64,000 nt of DNA, from positions 141,057 through 205,056 of the forward strand of contig JAPLUT010000002.1 of the NCBI GenBank assembly GCA_026397475.1, given 5' to 3'. Each line of letters starts with the position of its first letter. Positions within the stretch are counted from its first letter, which is position 1. The position numbers and the translations under genes are program-made. Under the pieces are notes generated by a model, which did not search any database, was not told the DNA's origin, and saw nothing but the letters and a program-made list of their open reading frames with translations. Positions 29,530 to 42,752 of this stretch are shown here, piece after piece. This DNA comes from a candidate division SR1 bacterium. Its GTDB lineage: Bacteria; Patescibacteriota; Gracilibacteria; Absconditabacterales; Absconditicoccaceae.

Positions 29530-31395
29530 ATGATAACTATGGGATTAATAAAAAGCGCAGTTAAAAGGTTCATGATTAATAAAATAAACCTACTATTTGT
29601 CGTTATTTTGTTTATCAGTGTGCTTTTTCATATACATAATCGTAATGATCATTTTCAAGAGATTGATTCAAGTTGAACATATTATTCGCTTAAAGATTTT
29701 TTAAGCGCAAGCGTAGGGATAAATTATGCGAAATTTTTTGATGAAAACGGTAAAGATAATAACAAACTAATAACAAAGAATATTGTAACTGCCCTTATGG
29801 ATAAACCATACATATCAAATACATTAAAAAACATTTTTAAAGATCAATATAATAAAGAAACCAAAGAAAAAATAATAGATGCAATAGAAAAAATAAGCTT
29901 TTTTTGATATTTCAGACTATGATTATCATTAATTACATATAAAATAAGTAATTTTTTGCCATGAATATCTGATGGATTCAAGCTAGCATTAACAACTACA
30001 TACTCTTTTGGGCCTTGATTAATATATTGAATTGCAAATTACAATAATTCTAATTATGATATTTTTATGTCAAGAAACTTAATAATAACAATACTGATTT
30101 TTCATTTGGGGGTACTATTATTATATCTAACATTACTTAACTTAAGATTAAGTAAGACGTCAGCACTTTTAGCATCACTCATGATGTTATTCTCTATAAG
30201 TTTTTATTCTTATAGTTATCATTTATGAAGTAGTATCCGAAATGCATCTACTATGTTAGCATTTTTTTATTGTGTGATTTGTTTTTACGAACAAGATAAA
30301 TTTTATAAAAAAATATCTATACTGACAGCCATTCTAGTATTTTTTAACTACTTGATTATCTTTGCACGGTGAGCTTTAATGCTATCAAAGCTATATCAAA
30401 GTATAAAGACAGAAAAAACATCAAAATACAATTGAAGTAATATTAAAGATATACTTATAATAACATACAGAAACACAATAAACATAATAAAAGAGCAAAA
30501 AATAGCATTAATATGAATTATAACATGCGGAATACTATTTTTTAATCCTGTCGCAACAGAATATTTAATAAATAGCATAGAATCGATCCCCTGATTTTGG
30601 AAACATTTTATAGATCTATATTATATTATCTTAAATTGGACATCGATATATGGAGGGAATAAACGAATAAATATGATAACATTTATTATATCTTTTTGAT
30701 TAATTTTAATGTGATATATTCTTATATTTAAGAATAGAACTAAGCATTGAAAATGAATTAATATATTTATTAAGTCTTTTATAATCTTATTATTTTTCGT
30801 TTTTTTATGCAAGATATTGGTCTTTATTCCTACAAGACACATACTCTTTCTTGCTCCTTTAGTATTTGTCCCCATCGCTTTAGCTATAGACTCTCTTACG
30901 AGATTTTTGAAAAATAGATATATAATAATGATATTCACAATGATATTTGTAGGGGCTTGATCTTTTTGTGTCTATGACAGAACACTCAAAACCTATGACA
31001 TACTATTAAAGCAAAAAATAGATTACGTTGTGCCCTATGAAAACACAATAATATTAGACTATAATTGATCTTCTTTATGATACACAAACAGATATAGTTT
31101 TTTAGAAAAATCAGACAAAACAAGGCACTTCATAAACCTTAATTATAATTTCTTCTCATTTATATCACGATCAAAAATGAAAAAATGACAAAGGTATTTT
31201 TATATTGGTAAAATATATAATCTATCTTCACGATTAAAGAAGAACAATTTAAAAGACACAAAATATAAGATATATAATGAAAAGACATATTCTTCGGATG
31301 TTTATTTTTTAGCAAATAACAAATGAACAGGTAGTCCCTATCCTGGAAATTTTTCGAATACCGTTTATTTATGAGAATTTGAGATATTAGAATAA
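29530..31395 (+). CDS. Polytopic membrane protein, probable GT-C-type glycosyltransferase
   Basis: 621 residues with about ten membrane helices and two extracytoplasmic stretches. The first loop carries an acidic motif after TM1 (NDHFQEIDSSGTYYSLKDF), where GT-C enzymes keep catalytic Asp/Glu residues. Helices at ~150-430 include LLYLTLLNLRLSKTSALLAS and FIPTRHILFLAPLVFVPIAL. The last ~150 residues form a soluble tail. I infer a lipid-linked-sugar-using glycosyltransferase from topology and location; no specific family is recognised. Two other ATGs lie within the first 15 codons. Confidence 0.6.
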
Positions 31396-31417
31396 CTTTA
31401 TTCATAACATTTAAATA

Positions 31418-32116
31418 ATGCATACGATTAAATGAGTTATACTAGACCTAGACAATACACTATATGATTACGAAAATCCAAATACACAGTGAAATGCTGC
31501 TGTATTAAATCACGCACATATACAATTGGGAATCACAAAAGAAGACTTAGAAGATGCAATTTTATGGGCTAGAAGAAAAAATCATGACAATATACCTACT
31601 CATGGCGCCTCACATTCAAGACTCATTTATTTTCAAAAAGCACTAGAAAAGTTAACAGGGAAAACACACTTTGAACTTACATTAGAACTAGAATCTATTT
31701 TTTGGGACACATTTATGGAGCATATGCAGCTACACGATAATGTTATCAAATTTTTAGATCATTTAAAAAAACACAACAAAAAAATATTAATTTTAACTGA
31801 TTTAACAGCACAAATTCAAAAGAAAAAAATTATAAAATTATGAATACATCAGCACATAGATTATTTGGTATCATCAGAAGAAGCATGAGCAGAGAAGCCA
31901 GATCCAAAAATATTTGAACTCTCTTTGGAAAAACTAGGACTTAAGAAAGAAGAAGTATGTATGATAGGAGACAATTATGAAAAAGATATTGTGTGAGCAA
32001 AAAATTTCGGTATATATAAGGTATATCATAAAATTAATGGAGAATGAAATATTGGTGTAGAAGATGACGTAATCAGATTTAGAAGCTTTGATGATATAAT
32101 AAAAGACTTTAAATAA
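31418..32116 (+). CDS. HAD-superfamily hydrolase (phosphatase)
   Basis: 232 residues. HAD motif I GVILDLDNTLYDYENP (DxDxT at ~11-15), motif II LILTDLTAQ, motif III Lys in EEAGAEKPDPKIFE, and motif IV CMIGDNYEKDIVGAKNFG. An alpha-helical cap sits between motifs I and II, so it is subfamily IA (phosphoglycolate-phosphatase-like). Expected to remove phosphate from a sugar or polyol phosphate made by the neighbouring enzymes. It is not the GmhB type of heptose bisphosphatase, judging by the cap. Confidence 0.9.
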
Positions 32117-32147
32117 GGAAATATATTTTTAATTTTAGAAATAACAG

Positions 32148-32861
32148 ATGAAAGTAGATTTTTATAAAAATTACTACACCAAAAACCCCACCCAACTCAC
32201 AAATTGAGATTTAAAAGAAGCATATGGTGGATCTTTTTTGTCATTAAAAAATAATGTAGGAAAACACATAGATTATCTAGATAAAAAAGCGCATATTTTA
32301 GAAATTGGGAGCGGAAATGGATGATTCTCAAATTACTGCGACAAACTCTGATTTAAAAACTACATATGATTTGATCTAGATGATAATATGACCCAAAAAA
32401 CCCAAAAAATCTTTCCAAATTATAAATTTTATAGCAAAGATATTTTTGATTTTCTAAATTCACAAAAAAACGCATTTGACGTAGTTTTTATGTCACATGT
32501 TTTTGAACACCTAGAAGAAGAAAGGGCATGTGAGATAAGCAAACTCATCTATGAGTCATTAAAATTATGATGAATATGGATAAACACAATGCCAAATGCC
32601 GAAGCGCCATATACATCGCAAAGGTACCTCGATGTTACACATAAAAAGATATATTCTAGCAATTCATTCTCTCAAATACTTTTAGAAATTGGCTTCGAAA
32701 AAAACAATATCAATCATTACGAACAAGTGCTTGGAAATAATATAATCATAAGAGGGATTATGAAAATATTTAAATACTTTCACAAAGCATTCCTACTATC
32801 AGCAGGAATATATCCCCCAAAGATATTCACACAAAATATTTTTACCATAGCTAAAAAATAG
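32148..32861 (+). CDS. SAM-dependent methyltransferase (class I)
   Basis: 237 residues with the class I motif ILEIGSGNGGFSNYCDKLGF at ~52-71, IGFDLDDNM, and VVFMSHVFEHLEEE (motif for the UbiE/methyltransferase_11 group), followed by INTMPNAEAPY and YLDVTHKKIYS. Typical of glycan-locus methyltransferases that cap or modify sugars. Two bases separate it from the next gene, so translation is coupled. Confidence 0.8.
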
Positions 32862-32863
32862 CC

Positions 32864-33682
32864 ATGAAAGTAGACTTAATATTTAATTGTTACGAAAAAA
32901 CATACGCAAGAGTATTAGACAAAAGTTTTATAAAAAGCATAGTAAATCAAAATAAAATTTCTTTTGAAAATATTTTTATTGTAATAAATAATGTAAAAAA
33001 CAAAAAAATAGTACAGAATATAGCTGAAAAACTTAAAAAAGATTGAGATATTGCAAACTTTTTTCGAGTTGAAGACTACTTACCTAAAGTATTACAACAA
33101 TGCAATATAGAAGAAAAAGATATTAAAGCGCTTAGGCATTATGTCGATCGAGCATTAGTTTGTGCATACATTGCGAAGTCTGAATATTTTGTCCATCGAG
33201 ATTCAGATGTCTATCTAGAAACATCTATCGATTGGATAGCTCCTTGCATAGAAGAAATGAATAAAAATAAAAACATCTTGATCGCAAATCCATTACGAAA
33301 AGAATATAAAGTTGAATGAAAATTCTGGTACAAGGAATCTCGTAACTTTTATTATTCATATGGGTTTTCAGATCAATTATATTTAGCTAGAAAATATGAT
33401 TTATTAAAAGATATTTATAGATATACGCATATATATACAAGCAGGTTCCCATTATATCCGATATGAAAAACATTCGAAGCAATGATTGATGCTTACATGA
33501 GAAAAGAATCTAAAACGAGATTAGTATTTAAAAATACTATATACGTACATGAACTCTGAAAATGATCTCCATATCCGAAATATTCATTTTTTCAATACAT
33601 CAAACGAATAAGTATGTTTTTAATACGTAATATTTATTGTAAATTAGGATATAGACACAATAGCAATACAACATATTTATAA
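32864..33682 (+). CDS. Glycosyltransferase-like protein (GT-A fold)
   Basis: 272 residues. Starts KVDLIFNCYEKTYARVLDKSF and has IFIVINNVKNKKI, ALVCAYIAKSEYFVHRDSDVYL; HRDSDVY near residue 109 stands where GT-A enzymes have the metal-binding DxD. The C-terminal part is basic and aromatic (YPKYSFFQYIKRISM). I infer a glycosyltransferase from the DxD-like site and location; it does not match a common family clearly. Confidence 0.6.
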
Positions 33683-33720
33683 TTCCAGATATAAACCATT
33701 TAACAGCTTACTTCCCTACC

Positions 33721-34641
33721 ATGAGAATTTCTATTATTATCCCCATGTATAACGAATCTAGATATATCGCTAGATGTTTAAAGAGCTTAAAAAATCAAAG
33801 CTATATGGATTTTGAGATTATTTTAATTGATGATGGAAGTAAAGACGATACAGTAAAAATAGCTAAAACATTCGAAAAAGATTTTTCTTTAACAATTTTA
33901 CATCAAGAACATTGATGACCAGGGAAAGCTAGAAATCGATGAGCAAAAATAGCAAAATGAGACGTTTTTGTCTTCGTGGATGCTGATATGTATTTTGATC
34001 AGGCATACATTGAAAATCTCGTTAGGCCTATTTTAAAATGAGAAGAAGAATGAACAGCGCATGGGACTGAAAAGATATGAAATCCTGAAAATATACGAGC
34101 AAAATCGCGATCCATAGATAGGATCCCTAACCCAGGGAAAAGATCTGGAGTTTATAGAGCTATTTCGAAAGACTCATTTAAAAAATCATGAGGATACAAT
34201 AATGATCGTTTCGCATTTGAAGACAATATATGAGCAAAATATTGAAAATGAGCACTAACAGTAATGAAGGCGGTTTGTTATCATAATAATCCAGAGAACC
34301 TAAATGAGGTCTTTAAACACGATCAATGGATTTGAGAATCTATGATGGCAAAATGAAAAATAAAGGAGTATATATCTAAATATCGTTTGTATCTTATATT
34401 AATAACAATTATGTTAGTCGCAGTAGTATATTTCATAATAGTAAAAGACATCTCTTGGATATGAATTATTGTGGGACTATGATGAGCAATTATTGCTTTT
34501 GCAGAAATTATAGCTCTCAAAAGAGTAATTAAAGAAAAAGAATTTAAATACATATTTTCAATACCAATACTATCGATAACAAGATGATTGTGATATATAA
34601 GTTGAGCCACAAAACATCTTGTTTCCAAAATAATACATTAA
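33721..34641 (+). CDS. Family 2 glycosyltransferase with C-terminal membrane helices
   Basis: 306 residues. GT2 core: ISIIIPMYNESRYIARCLKS at 3-22, IILIDDGSKDDTVKIA, then GGPGKARNRGAKIAKGDVFVFVDADMYF with the DAD metal site near 87. The acceptor region DNDRFAFEDNIG-type (ED near 165) follows. Two membrane helices (ILITIMLVAVVYFIIV; GIIVGLGGAIIAF) anchor the C-terminus. UGA-coded glycines occur four times within the GGPGKARNRG-to-AKG stretch. Likely adds a sugar to the lipid-linked glycan. Confidence 0.85.
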
Positions 34642-34661
34642 TTTTTAATTTAAATATAAAA

Positions 34662-35750
34662 ATGTGATTTGTCTCTATAATCATTGTCAACTATAATGGC
34701 AAAGATTTCAATTCCTCTTGTATAAATAGCATTCTAAAACAGAGCTATCAAGATTTTGAAATTATTTTTGTCGACAACGCCTCCAGTGATTGATCACTTG
34801 AAGAAGTTAATGAAACTTATCAAAAAGAGATTAAAAACAATAAATTAATCATAATTAAAAACGATAAAAATACCTGATTTGCAGGAGGGAATAATGTATG
34901 AGTGCTCCATGCAAATAAAAAATCAGAATATATTTGCTTATTAAACAATGATACTACGGTACCAGAAAATTGGCTAGAAGAGCTAATAATAGCAATAGAA
35001 TTGGATAAGGAGTTATGAGCAGTAGGTAGCATCATTTTAAACAAATGAATGGAAAGGAAGACTAGCAGCAAAACATTTAATAACAAAGAGATAAATACTT
35101 CATCATTTTTTTGAGATACCGTCCGAAAAAAGATTCCTGAAAAAGAATTTAAAACAGGCATTTTTTATACGGCAGCAATTTCATGATGTTGCTTTTTATA
35201 TAGAAAAGAGATCATTGATACTCCATTTGAAGAGTACTATTTTGCTTATGCAGAAGATATCTTTCTTTCTTGGTTAATTATTTCATGCTGATACAAAATA
35301 GCATACGTAGCAAAGTCCCTTGTATATCATATATGATCTTGAAGTTTTGGCAAATCCCCTTCAGACATCAAGTTATTTCATTGAAACAAAAACCAAATAA
35401 TAAATTATATTATTTTTTATAATATATGACGAAAAATATTATTATTCCCGCTATTTATAGGAGTTCAACTATCACATATTTTTATAAATCATCCACGAAA
35501 AAGAATAAAATCAAAATATGAATCATGGAAACGAATATATAAAAATCGATCAAAACTAAGTACCACTAAAAGACACATTACAACACAGAAAAAAATATCA
35601 CAAAGAGAATTCATATCGAAGTTATCATATAAATTTAATGATGAAGTATTTTACACCTCACAAAAAAAACGACAAATCAATATGATTGTGGCGATAAATA
35701 AAATCTATAAGATATATTGTTATATCTTTGGCATACCATACACTAAATAA
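34662..35750 (+). CDS. Family 2 glycosyltransferase (rhamnosyltransferase-like)
   Basis: 362 residues. SIIIVNYNGKDFNSSCINSI at 5-24, IIFVDNASSDGSLEEV, NTGFAGGNNVGVLHA, and ICLLNNDTTVPENWLEEL (DT/DxD equivalent). This NYNG/NNDT pattern belongs to the WbbL-like group of GT2 enzymes that add rhamnose or related deoxysugars. SGCCFLYRKEII and EYYFAYAEDIFLSW follow as usual. UGA is codon 2. About 95 C-terminal residues are basic. It precedes the dehydratase gene that could supply a 6-deoxy sugar. Confidence 0.85.
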
Positions 35751-35911
35751 TAAACTATAAGGAAAAACAGCTAAGGAATAAGTTAGGATGAAAGAAAACA
35801 TCATAGTTTATAATTCTTTATCAAAAAATTATCAAAAAACCGACTTTTTCTCTTGATTATATATGACATATCCCTTATATATAAAACTAACTTTATGCAC
35901 TTAAAAAAACC
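35751..35911. other. Gap before the dehydratase gene
   Basis: 161 bases. Contains an inverted repeat AAACTAT (35754-35760) / ATAGTTT (35805-35811) that may form a hairpin, and a 38-codon open frame from ATG 35788 with no similarity I can recognise. No clear promoter. Confidence 0.3.
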
Positions 35912-36889
<978 letters not shown>

Positions 36890-36891
36890 TA

Positions 36892-37992
36892 TTAGATTCT
36901 TTTTATAAAATCTAGATACTCCTGAGCCTCGCTATCTATTGACTGTATTTTTGTATCATAATGGAAAACTAAATTTTTTTTACAAATAGTATCAATATAT
37001 CATACATATTCTTTAATAGATTTAGGGTTTTCAACAAGGAATACATTCTGATCATTTTCAAACATTTGTGCGACATCTGATACTTTTGTAGTAATTACAA
37101 AATTATGATAAAGATATCATTCAAATATTTGTTTTCCATATCATTCTAATAATGCAGGAGAGATAACAATATTACTTACCTTATATAAAGCCATTAATTC
37201 TTTCTCTGCTAATCATGACACATAAAGAACATTTTTAAGCTTATTTTTAGTTATATAGGAATCAGACTCTTTAGACTTTCTTCAAACTCTAACAAAAATT
37301 AAATTCTTTTCATATTTATAATGGTTAGCGACACCAAGAAATGTTTCTATATTTTTACGCTTATCCTCAGATCAAACATTTAATATTATACGTTTTTTCT
37401 GCAAATTAAATTTGGAAATCACATCATTTTGCATATTGTGCGATATATCCATATTGTCAATTCATATATACACAGTCTTATAATGTTTTTCACTAAGGTT
37501 ATGATAAAATTTAATATAATCGTTTTTTGTAAAATTTGATATGAAAACCATATTTTTGAATTCACTCAGATGATTCAATAAAAAACGCCTATAGATAAGA
37601 TAATTTAAACCAGCATATACTGATTTATACAATGGGAAAAGATCATCAACAATGATCATAAGATTGATAGTTAAGGTAGATAACGGCTTATATAAATAAG
37701 CAAGTCATTGATGTCACAATATTACCACATCATATCTATTTTTATTCAAAAGCTCTTTAAGCATTTTGGGAAATTTAAAAAATACCCCATATCCAAAGGA
37801 CAATGCTGGATTATTAAAAATAGAACTTATGATATTGATACCATATGATGGTGGGGACTTAAATCATTGTGGAGATACTAGATTAATAATATCTACAGCA
37901 ACTCCCAATCTTTTTAATCAGAGATAGAGATTATAATTCTGGGATCAAACTCATGTTTTATTATTATAATCAGAGATAATAGCAATTTTCAT
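36892..37992 (-). CDS. Family 4 glycosyltransferase (GT-B)
   Basis: 366 residues. N-terminal domain starts KIAIISDYNNKTGVGSQNYN. The C-terminal nucleotide-binding domain has LNVGSEDKRKNIETFLGVAN (GxxxxRKN), LYVSGLAEKELMALY, and ISPALLEGYGKQIFEGYLYH, equivalent to the GT4 E(x7)E signature. Retaining transfer of a sugar from an NDP-sugar is expected. Last gene of the minus-strand half of the glycan locus and convergent with gmd, with no visible terminator between the two. Confidence 0.85.
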
Positions 37993-38006
37993 GGGACATA
38001 TTGGTA

Positions 38007-39551
38007 TTATTTAAAAAAAGTAGTAATTTGATGAACAAGAGGGACACAACTTATAGGAGGGGCTGATAATTTAAATTCGCTAACCATTTGGTCATAACTG
38101 CCTATCTTGACAATAGCATCACATCAAGAAAACATAGTATATACATGAGGATATTCGTTTAATAATTTTTCAATTACTCCAGGAGAAGAAAACCTTTCCT
38201 GCAAGTAGGAAGGAAGTGTTTGTATTTTTTTCCAAGTTGCATTAGGATACGCCAACCTAATATCCATATCATAATTAAATGTATCAAGCATATTTTTTTC
38301 TAATTCTAATCTTTTTCCAGCAATATTCATATCATAAACATATGAATGTTTGAAACAGATCCCGTCATAAAACATACTTATTTTTTGGTCATAATTATGA
38401 TTGAATATTTCATATGTCTTTTCGCAATTACCTATCCATAGTTTGTTCCATTGTCCACTTAAAAGAATAGCCATATAAGTAACCATGAATACAAAAAGAA
38501 CAATGCCATACTTTATTATGACGTTCTTTTTAAAAAAGGAATATCTAAAAAATATAGGAGTCAATACTAGAAAAGCATAGAGATATCTAACGATCATCAA
38601 TGGCATGACATCAAAAATATATGACAACAAAAACAGCTGCACTAAAACATATATAGACATAGTAATAGCAGCCTTTCTTGTACACAAACAGAGAAAGAAT
38701 ATCCCAGGCAACAAATACAATAAATTATTAATACCTCAACCAGAGAATCCAGTAAAAAAGCCATATAAATTAAATGGAGCTTGTAATATTCATTGTAATT
38801 TAAATAAGGACCCATAAACAATCCACAATTCATTACCTGTATATCAATGATAACGGACTATCACATACAAAAAAATAACAGATATTATGGTTATTCATGA
38901 AATAAACCAATAGAACAATATTTGCTTATAACTTTTTAAAACACTTTTCTCCAAACTGAATATATATAATAATGGGATAACAAATAAGGCTTTTTGTAGG
39001 GCAATAAAAGAAAAAGCAAAAAAGATTCAAGCAAAAATATGATTTTTCAATCATCATTTAATTAAAAAGTAGAATCCTAACAAAAGGAGAGGAATCATTG
39101 TATTTTCAGGCAAAAGAGCGCTATAACTCAAACAGAAAGAAATAATTACTGTTATCAGGATAACATTAATTTTATTGAATGTTCCACCAACACCAAAAAG
39201 CAACATCTCATTTCTTTTATTAAAAACTTTTACAAGATTATATGTTAATATAGTGAATAATATGAAAGATGCTATTCTATAAATAAAGATAAATTTTACA
39301 GGAGGGATTCAAGATTTAAACAGAGATGCGACTACATACCATCAGATTTCTCAATGAGTTCACCAAAAATCAACATATGGTCTCAATCATAACGAAACAT
39401 AGTTAGCAGACATCATAAAGAAGCCCTCATCTGCTCTATATCAAGTAGTAAAAAAATAATATACTACCAATAGCAAAAGAAACAATAAAATTATTTTTAC
39501 AAAGAGATCATTTTTAATAAGTTTTTTAAGCGAGCTCACTAATGTATTCAT
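38007..39551 (-). CDS. GT-C-type membrane glycosyltransferase
   Basis: 514 residues with about 11 membrane helices. After TM1 comes TTGYRADEGFFMMSANYVSLG followed by PYVDFGGTHGEIGWYV; the Asp-Glu pair and the PYxD motif are the catalytic loop pattern of the ArnT/PMT/GT39 group, which uses polyprenyl-phosphate sugars on the outside of the membrane. A C-terminal soluble domain of ~130 residues follows (YDGICFKHSYVYDMN). Its ATG overlaps the GtrA stop by one base, forming a GtrB-GtrA-GT-C unit. Confidence 0.78.
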
Positions 39552-39925
39552 TACTTCTTAAAGGTAATAAAATTGTTATATAAAAAATTTGTAGTAGTAC
39601 TAAAAATTATAGCCAGAAGAAAACAATAATTCTTATCTAATCATGATGTATATAATATATAATTGACAAGGGTAAACAACAAAAAAGATAAGGACTGAGA
39701 GACAAGAAAGTGAGTAAGACTTTTAAGAGATTTCTTTGACTTAAAGACAAACTTTGTTGATATAATATAATTTACAAAAACCATAACAACATAGCTTACA
39801 ACGGAAGCCAATATATACGACACTCATAATAAGAAAAGTAATTTGATCAATATATATGTTCATATTGTCATAACAATTCAATTGATGCCGAATCTAGTTA
39901 TTTTGTGCAGGAAATGCTTATTCAT
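39551..39925 (-). CDS. GtrA-family membrane protein
   Basis: 124 residues, four helices: [40 protein letters not shown] with the conserved Asn before STKFVF, and two more helices ending NNFITFKK. It starts within the stop region of the upstream dolichol-phosphate-type transferase (8-base overlap) and ends overlapping the next ATG. This order matches serotype-converting gtr modules in which GtrA helps move the lipid-linked sugar across the membrane. Confidence 0.85.
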
Positions 39926-40847
39926 ATATCTTCTTCACAATATATAAAGGCCTGCCCTTAGTCTCATTGTAAATCCTACCAATATACTCTCCTATCATAC
40001 CAAGTATGATAAGCTGTATTCATCCTATAAGAAAGATAAGAACTATTAGAGTTGTTATACCAGAGACATACAGATTGGGATTTACAAATTTCATAATGAC
40101 AAAAAACAATCCCAAAAGGAATCAAACTCCAGAAAATAAAAATCAAAACAAAGTAGCCATTTTTAATGGCTTATCTGAAAAAGAAAAAACGCCATCCAAA
40201 GCAAGCTTCAATAACTTCCAAAAACCATATCATGTTTGTCCATGAAGCCTATCTCATCTGTCATATTCTACACTACTCTGCTTATATCATACCCAAGCAA
40301 ACAGTCCTCTCAAAAACCTAGATTGTTCATTAAAATTTTTAACCAAATCATTAATTTGTTTAGTATAAATCCTAAAATTTCAAGTATCTTCAGGTATATA
40401 AAGATTAGTTAATCTGTTTAACATTCTATAAAAAAGGAATGTAGCCGTATTTTTAAACATTCAATCTTTCTTTGCTCTTTTTCATCTTTTAGCATATACA
40501 ACATCATATCCCCCCTGCATTTTATTATACATTTTTTCTATCAAATGTGGAGGATCTTGCATATCGCAATCCATCATAACAACATAATCTCCATCAACAA
40601 TATCCATTCCAGCCTTAACCGCCATTTCATGTCAAAAATTTCTTGAGAATTCAATAATCTTTATTTTTTTGTCATGCTGCTGTAAGTCAAGCAACACCTG
40701 TAAAGAATTATCTTTTCATTTATCATCTATACATACTAATTCATAATCACAGCCAATGGAAGCAATAACCTTAGAAAGTTCCCTATACAATATAGGGATA
40801 TTTTTCTCTTCGTTATAAATAGGGAGAATAAATGATATTTTTACCAT
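39918..40847 (-). CDS. Polyprenyl-phosphate glycosyltransferase (GtrB/DPM-like)
   Basis: 309 residues. [20 protein letters not shown] at 2-21, [35 protein letters not shown] with the acidic metal site, YAKRGKRAKKD, and two C-terminal membrane helices ([46 protein letters not shown]). The ending [18 protein letters not shown] is the classic GtrB/ArnC tail. Transfers a sugar from an NDP-sugar to undecaprenyl phosphate on the inner face. The next two genes would flip and use that product. Known family members commonly read GSGDxS where this one reads KGKDNS. Confidence 0.9.
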
Positions 40848-40875
40848 TGTCTTATAAATTTAGTATTTAAATATA

Positions 40876-41574
40876 TTATTTTTTACCCACACATGCAATA
40901 ATCGAAACTCAAAATGGGAATCTAAATCATTGTTTTATAAACCAGAATTCAGATCTGAATATACTATAAAATATTTTATTAAGAAATCAGCTTACCTTTG
41001 AATCAACCGTATCATTCTTTTTATTTATGTATTTAAACAGTAAAGCAATAGGGAACAAAAAGAAATTAAAATAGCTAATATACTTTATTTTTCATCAAGC
41101 ACTTTCTATTAATTTTTTAAACTCATGACGCACATACCTCTTTTTATGATGATTTATTTCATCATGATGTCACCACAAAAATTTATAAGCAGGAACGGTA
41201 AATATAGCTGTACCATCATCTTTCAACACATTAATAATATTTTTTATAGATTCCTTATCTTGATCTACATGTTCAATCACATCAAGACAAGTAATACAAT
41301 CATATTTCTTGTATAAATCAACCTTAGGTAAAGATCAAAACTCTATATGTATTCATTTATTTTTACAAAGAATAATTGAATCTTTAGAAGAATCAAATCC
41401 AGATATATTTTTGTATCATGCTTGCATCAAATGTTCCAAAAAATATCAAGTTCATGAGCCAACATCCAAAAGAGCAAGATCCTTGTTATTATTAAATTGT
41501 TTTTTTATCAATCAAATTATAATATCTTTTCTTGCTTTAAATCGCCAATTATCATTAGATTCATGTTCATTCAT
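40876..41574 (-). CDS. SAM-dependent methyltransferase
   Basis: 232 residues. Class I core LALLDVGSGTGYFLEHLMQA at ~32-51, ISGFDSSKDS, CITCLDVIEHVDQDKESIKN, TAIFTVPAYKFLWGHHDEINHH and a C-terminal membrane-like hydrophobic stretch (YISYFNFFLFPIALLF). The WGHHDxxxHHKRRY-type pattern is common in envelope-glycan or lipid methyltransferases that stand next to DPM-like enzymes, as here. A methyl group on a sugar or on a lipid carrier is plausible. Confidence 0.8.
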
Positions 41575-41630
41575 TTTATAATAATAATCTTTCTGCATGA
41601 GGATATCTTCGCCAAAAATAAATAGAATAT

Positions 41631-42752
41631 TTAGAGATTAACTATGTGTGCTAATACGTCATCAACAGTAATCTTATCGACCCGATAATTTTTATCTTTT
41701 GCCCATTGAGCGATATGAACTTTTATACAAGCAGAACCATCTCATTTATATAGTCATATATTCTTAGTCAATGGATAGGGACCGAATTTGCTGGGTAATT
41801 CTGGTCAGAAAAGGCCTATAGTCATGGTACCCATAGCGGCTGCCAAATGCATAGGTCAGCTATCATTTGATATCATGAGAGTACATTTTTTCAGAAGATA
41901 AGCAAATTCAAATAAATTAAATAATCAACAGGCATTTATTACACGATCACGATATTTTTTCGAGACAGTACTCACAATATTCTGCACTATTTTCTTTTCA
42001 AAATGAGTACCAGAAAGAAATATATATGTTTCAGGATATGTACTCAAGACCTTATCAATTAAAGATATCCATTTCTTCTGTGGCCAAGCTCTTTCTTTTG
42101 CAGTTTCTGCACCTCATGTATGCATACAAATGAATGTCCCAGGGAACTCGGATAAGAAATTATCAACCTTGATCATATCAGAATCTGTATAATTTAATGC
42201 TTCCATAGCTCTAGGAATTTCATAAGGAATACCGATTTTTTTAAGAAGGTCTAAGGTCGTTAGGAGACTATGTTGTTTGTCATTATATTCTATTCCATAG
42301 ACATAAGCCAGCGATCTAACATAAATATTGTTATATCATATATTTATTTTCCCAAGTCGTAAACTCATAAATGCTGAAAACATAAAATATTCTTCAGCAT
42401 CTATAACGATATCATATCTTTTAAAAGCAAAAAGAATTGTAATAAAATCCTTATAGTTGAATATATTATACATATGAGAAAAATATCATTGATTTTTAAA
42501 TACCCCGATATTTCTTGAAGAAGCCAATAGATCATACTGGACATCATTTCCATAGTGATGCTTGAGCTGTTTAATCATGGGGAAAGTAAGCAAGCTACTT
42601 CATAAAGCCCATAAACGGATAACAAGAACTTTTTTTGGATGACGCTTAATTACATTACTTCTAGATATAAAAACATATTTCAACCAGAAAAAGAGAACAA
42701 TTAATGTTCAAAAAACAAACATATCGATACGTCTTAAAATTTTTACATTCAT
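41631..42752 (-). CDS. Family 9 glycosyltransferase (heptosyltransferase-like)
   Basis: 373 residues with an N-terminal hydrophobic anchor ([18 protein letters not shown]), then [20 protein letters not shown], the GT9 start. [22 protein letters not shown] and [28 protein letters not shown] form the nucleotide-sugar-binding signature (SNDSGPMH). GT9 enzymes add ADP-heptose or related sugars. The first codons overlap the gmhA stop, and the second GT9 gene is nearby, so a heptose-containing product is likely. Confidence 0.87.

Noticed and set aside
31418..32116. GmhB (heptose bisphosphate phosphatase) as identity of the HAD protein.
   Set aside because: It has a helical cap between motifs I and II and lacks the zinc-binding cysteines of GmhB.
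35788..35904. A 38-codon open frame upstream of gmd.
   Set aside because: Too short, no recognisable similarity, no ribosome site, and it overlaps a possible hairpin.
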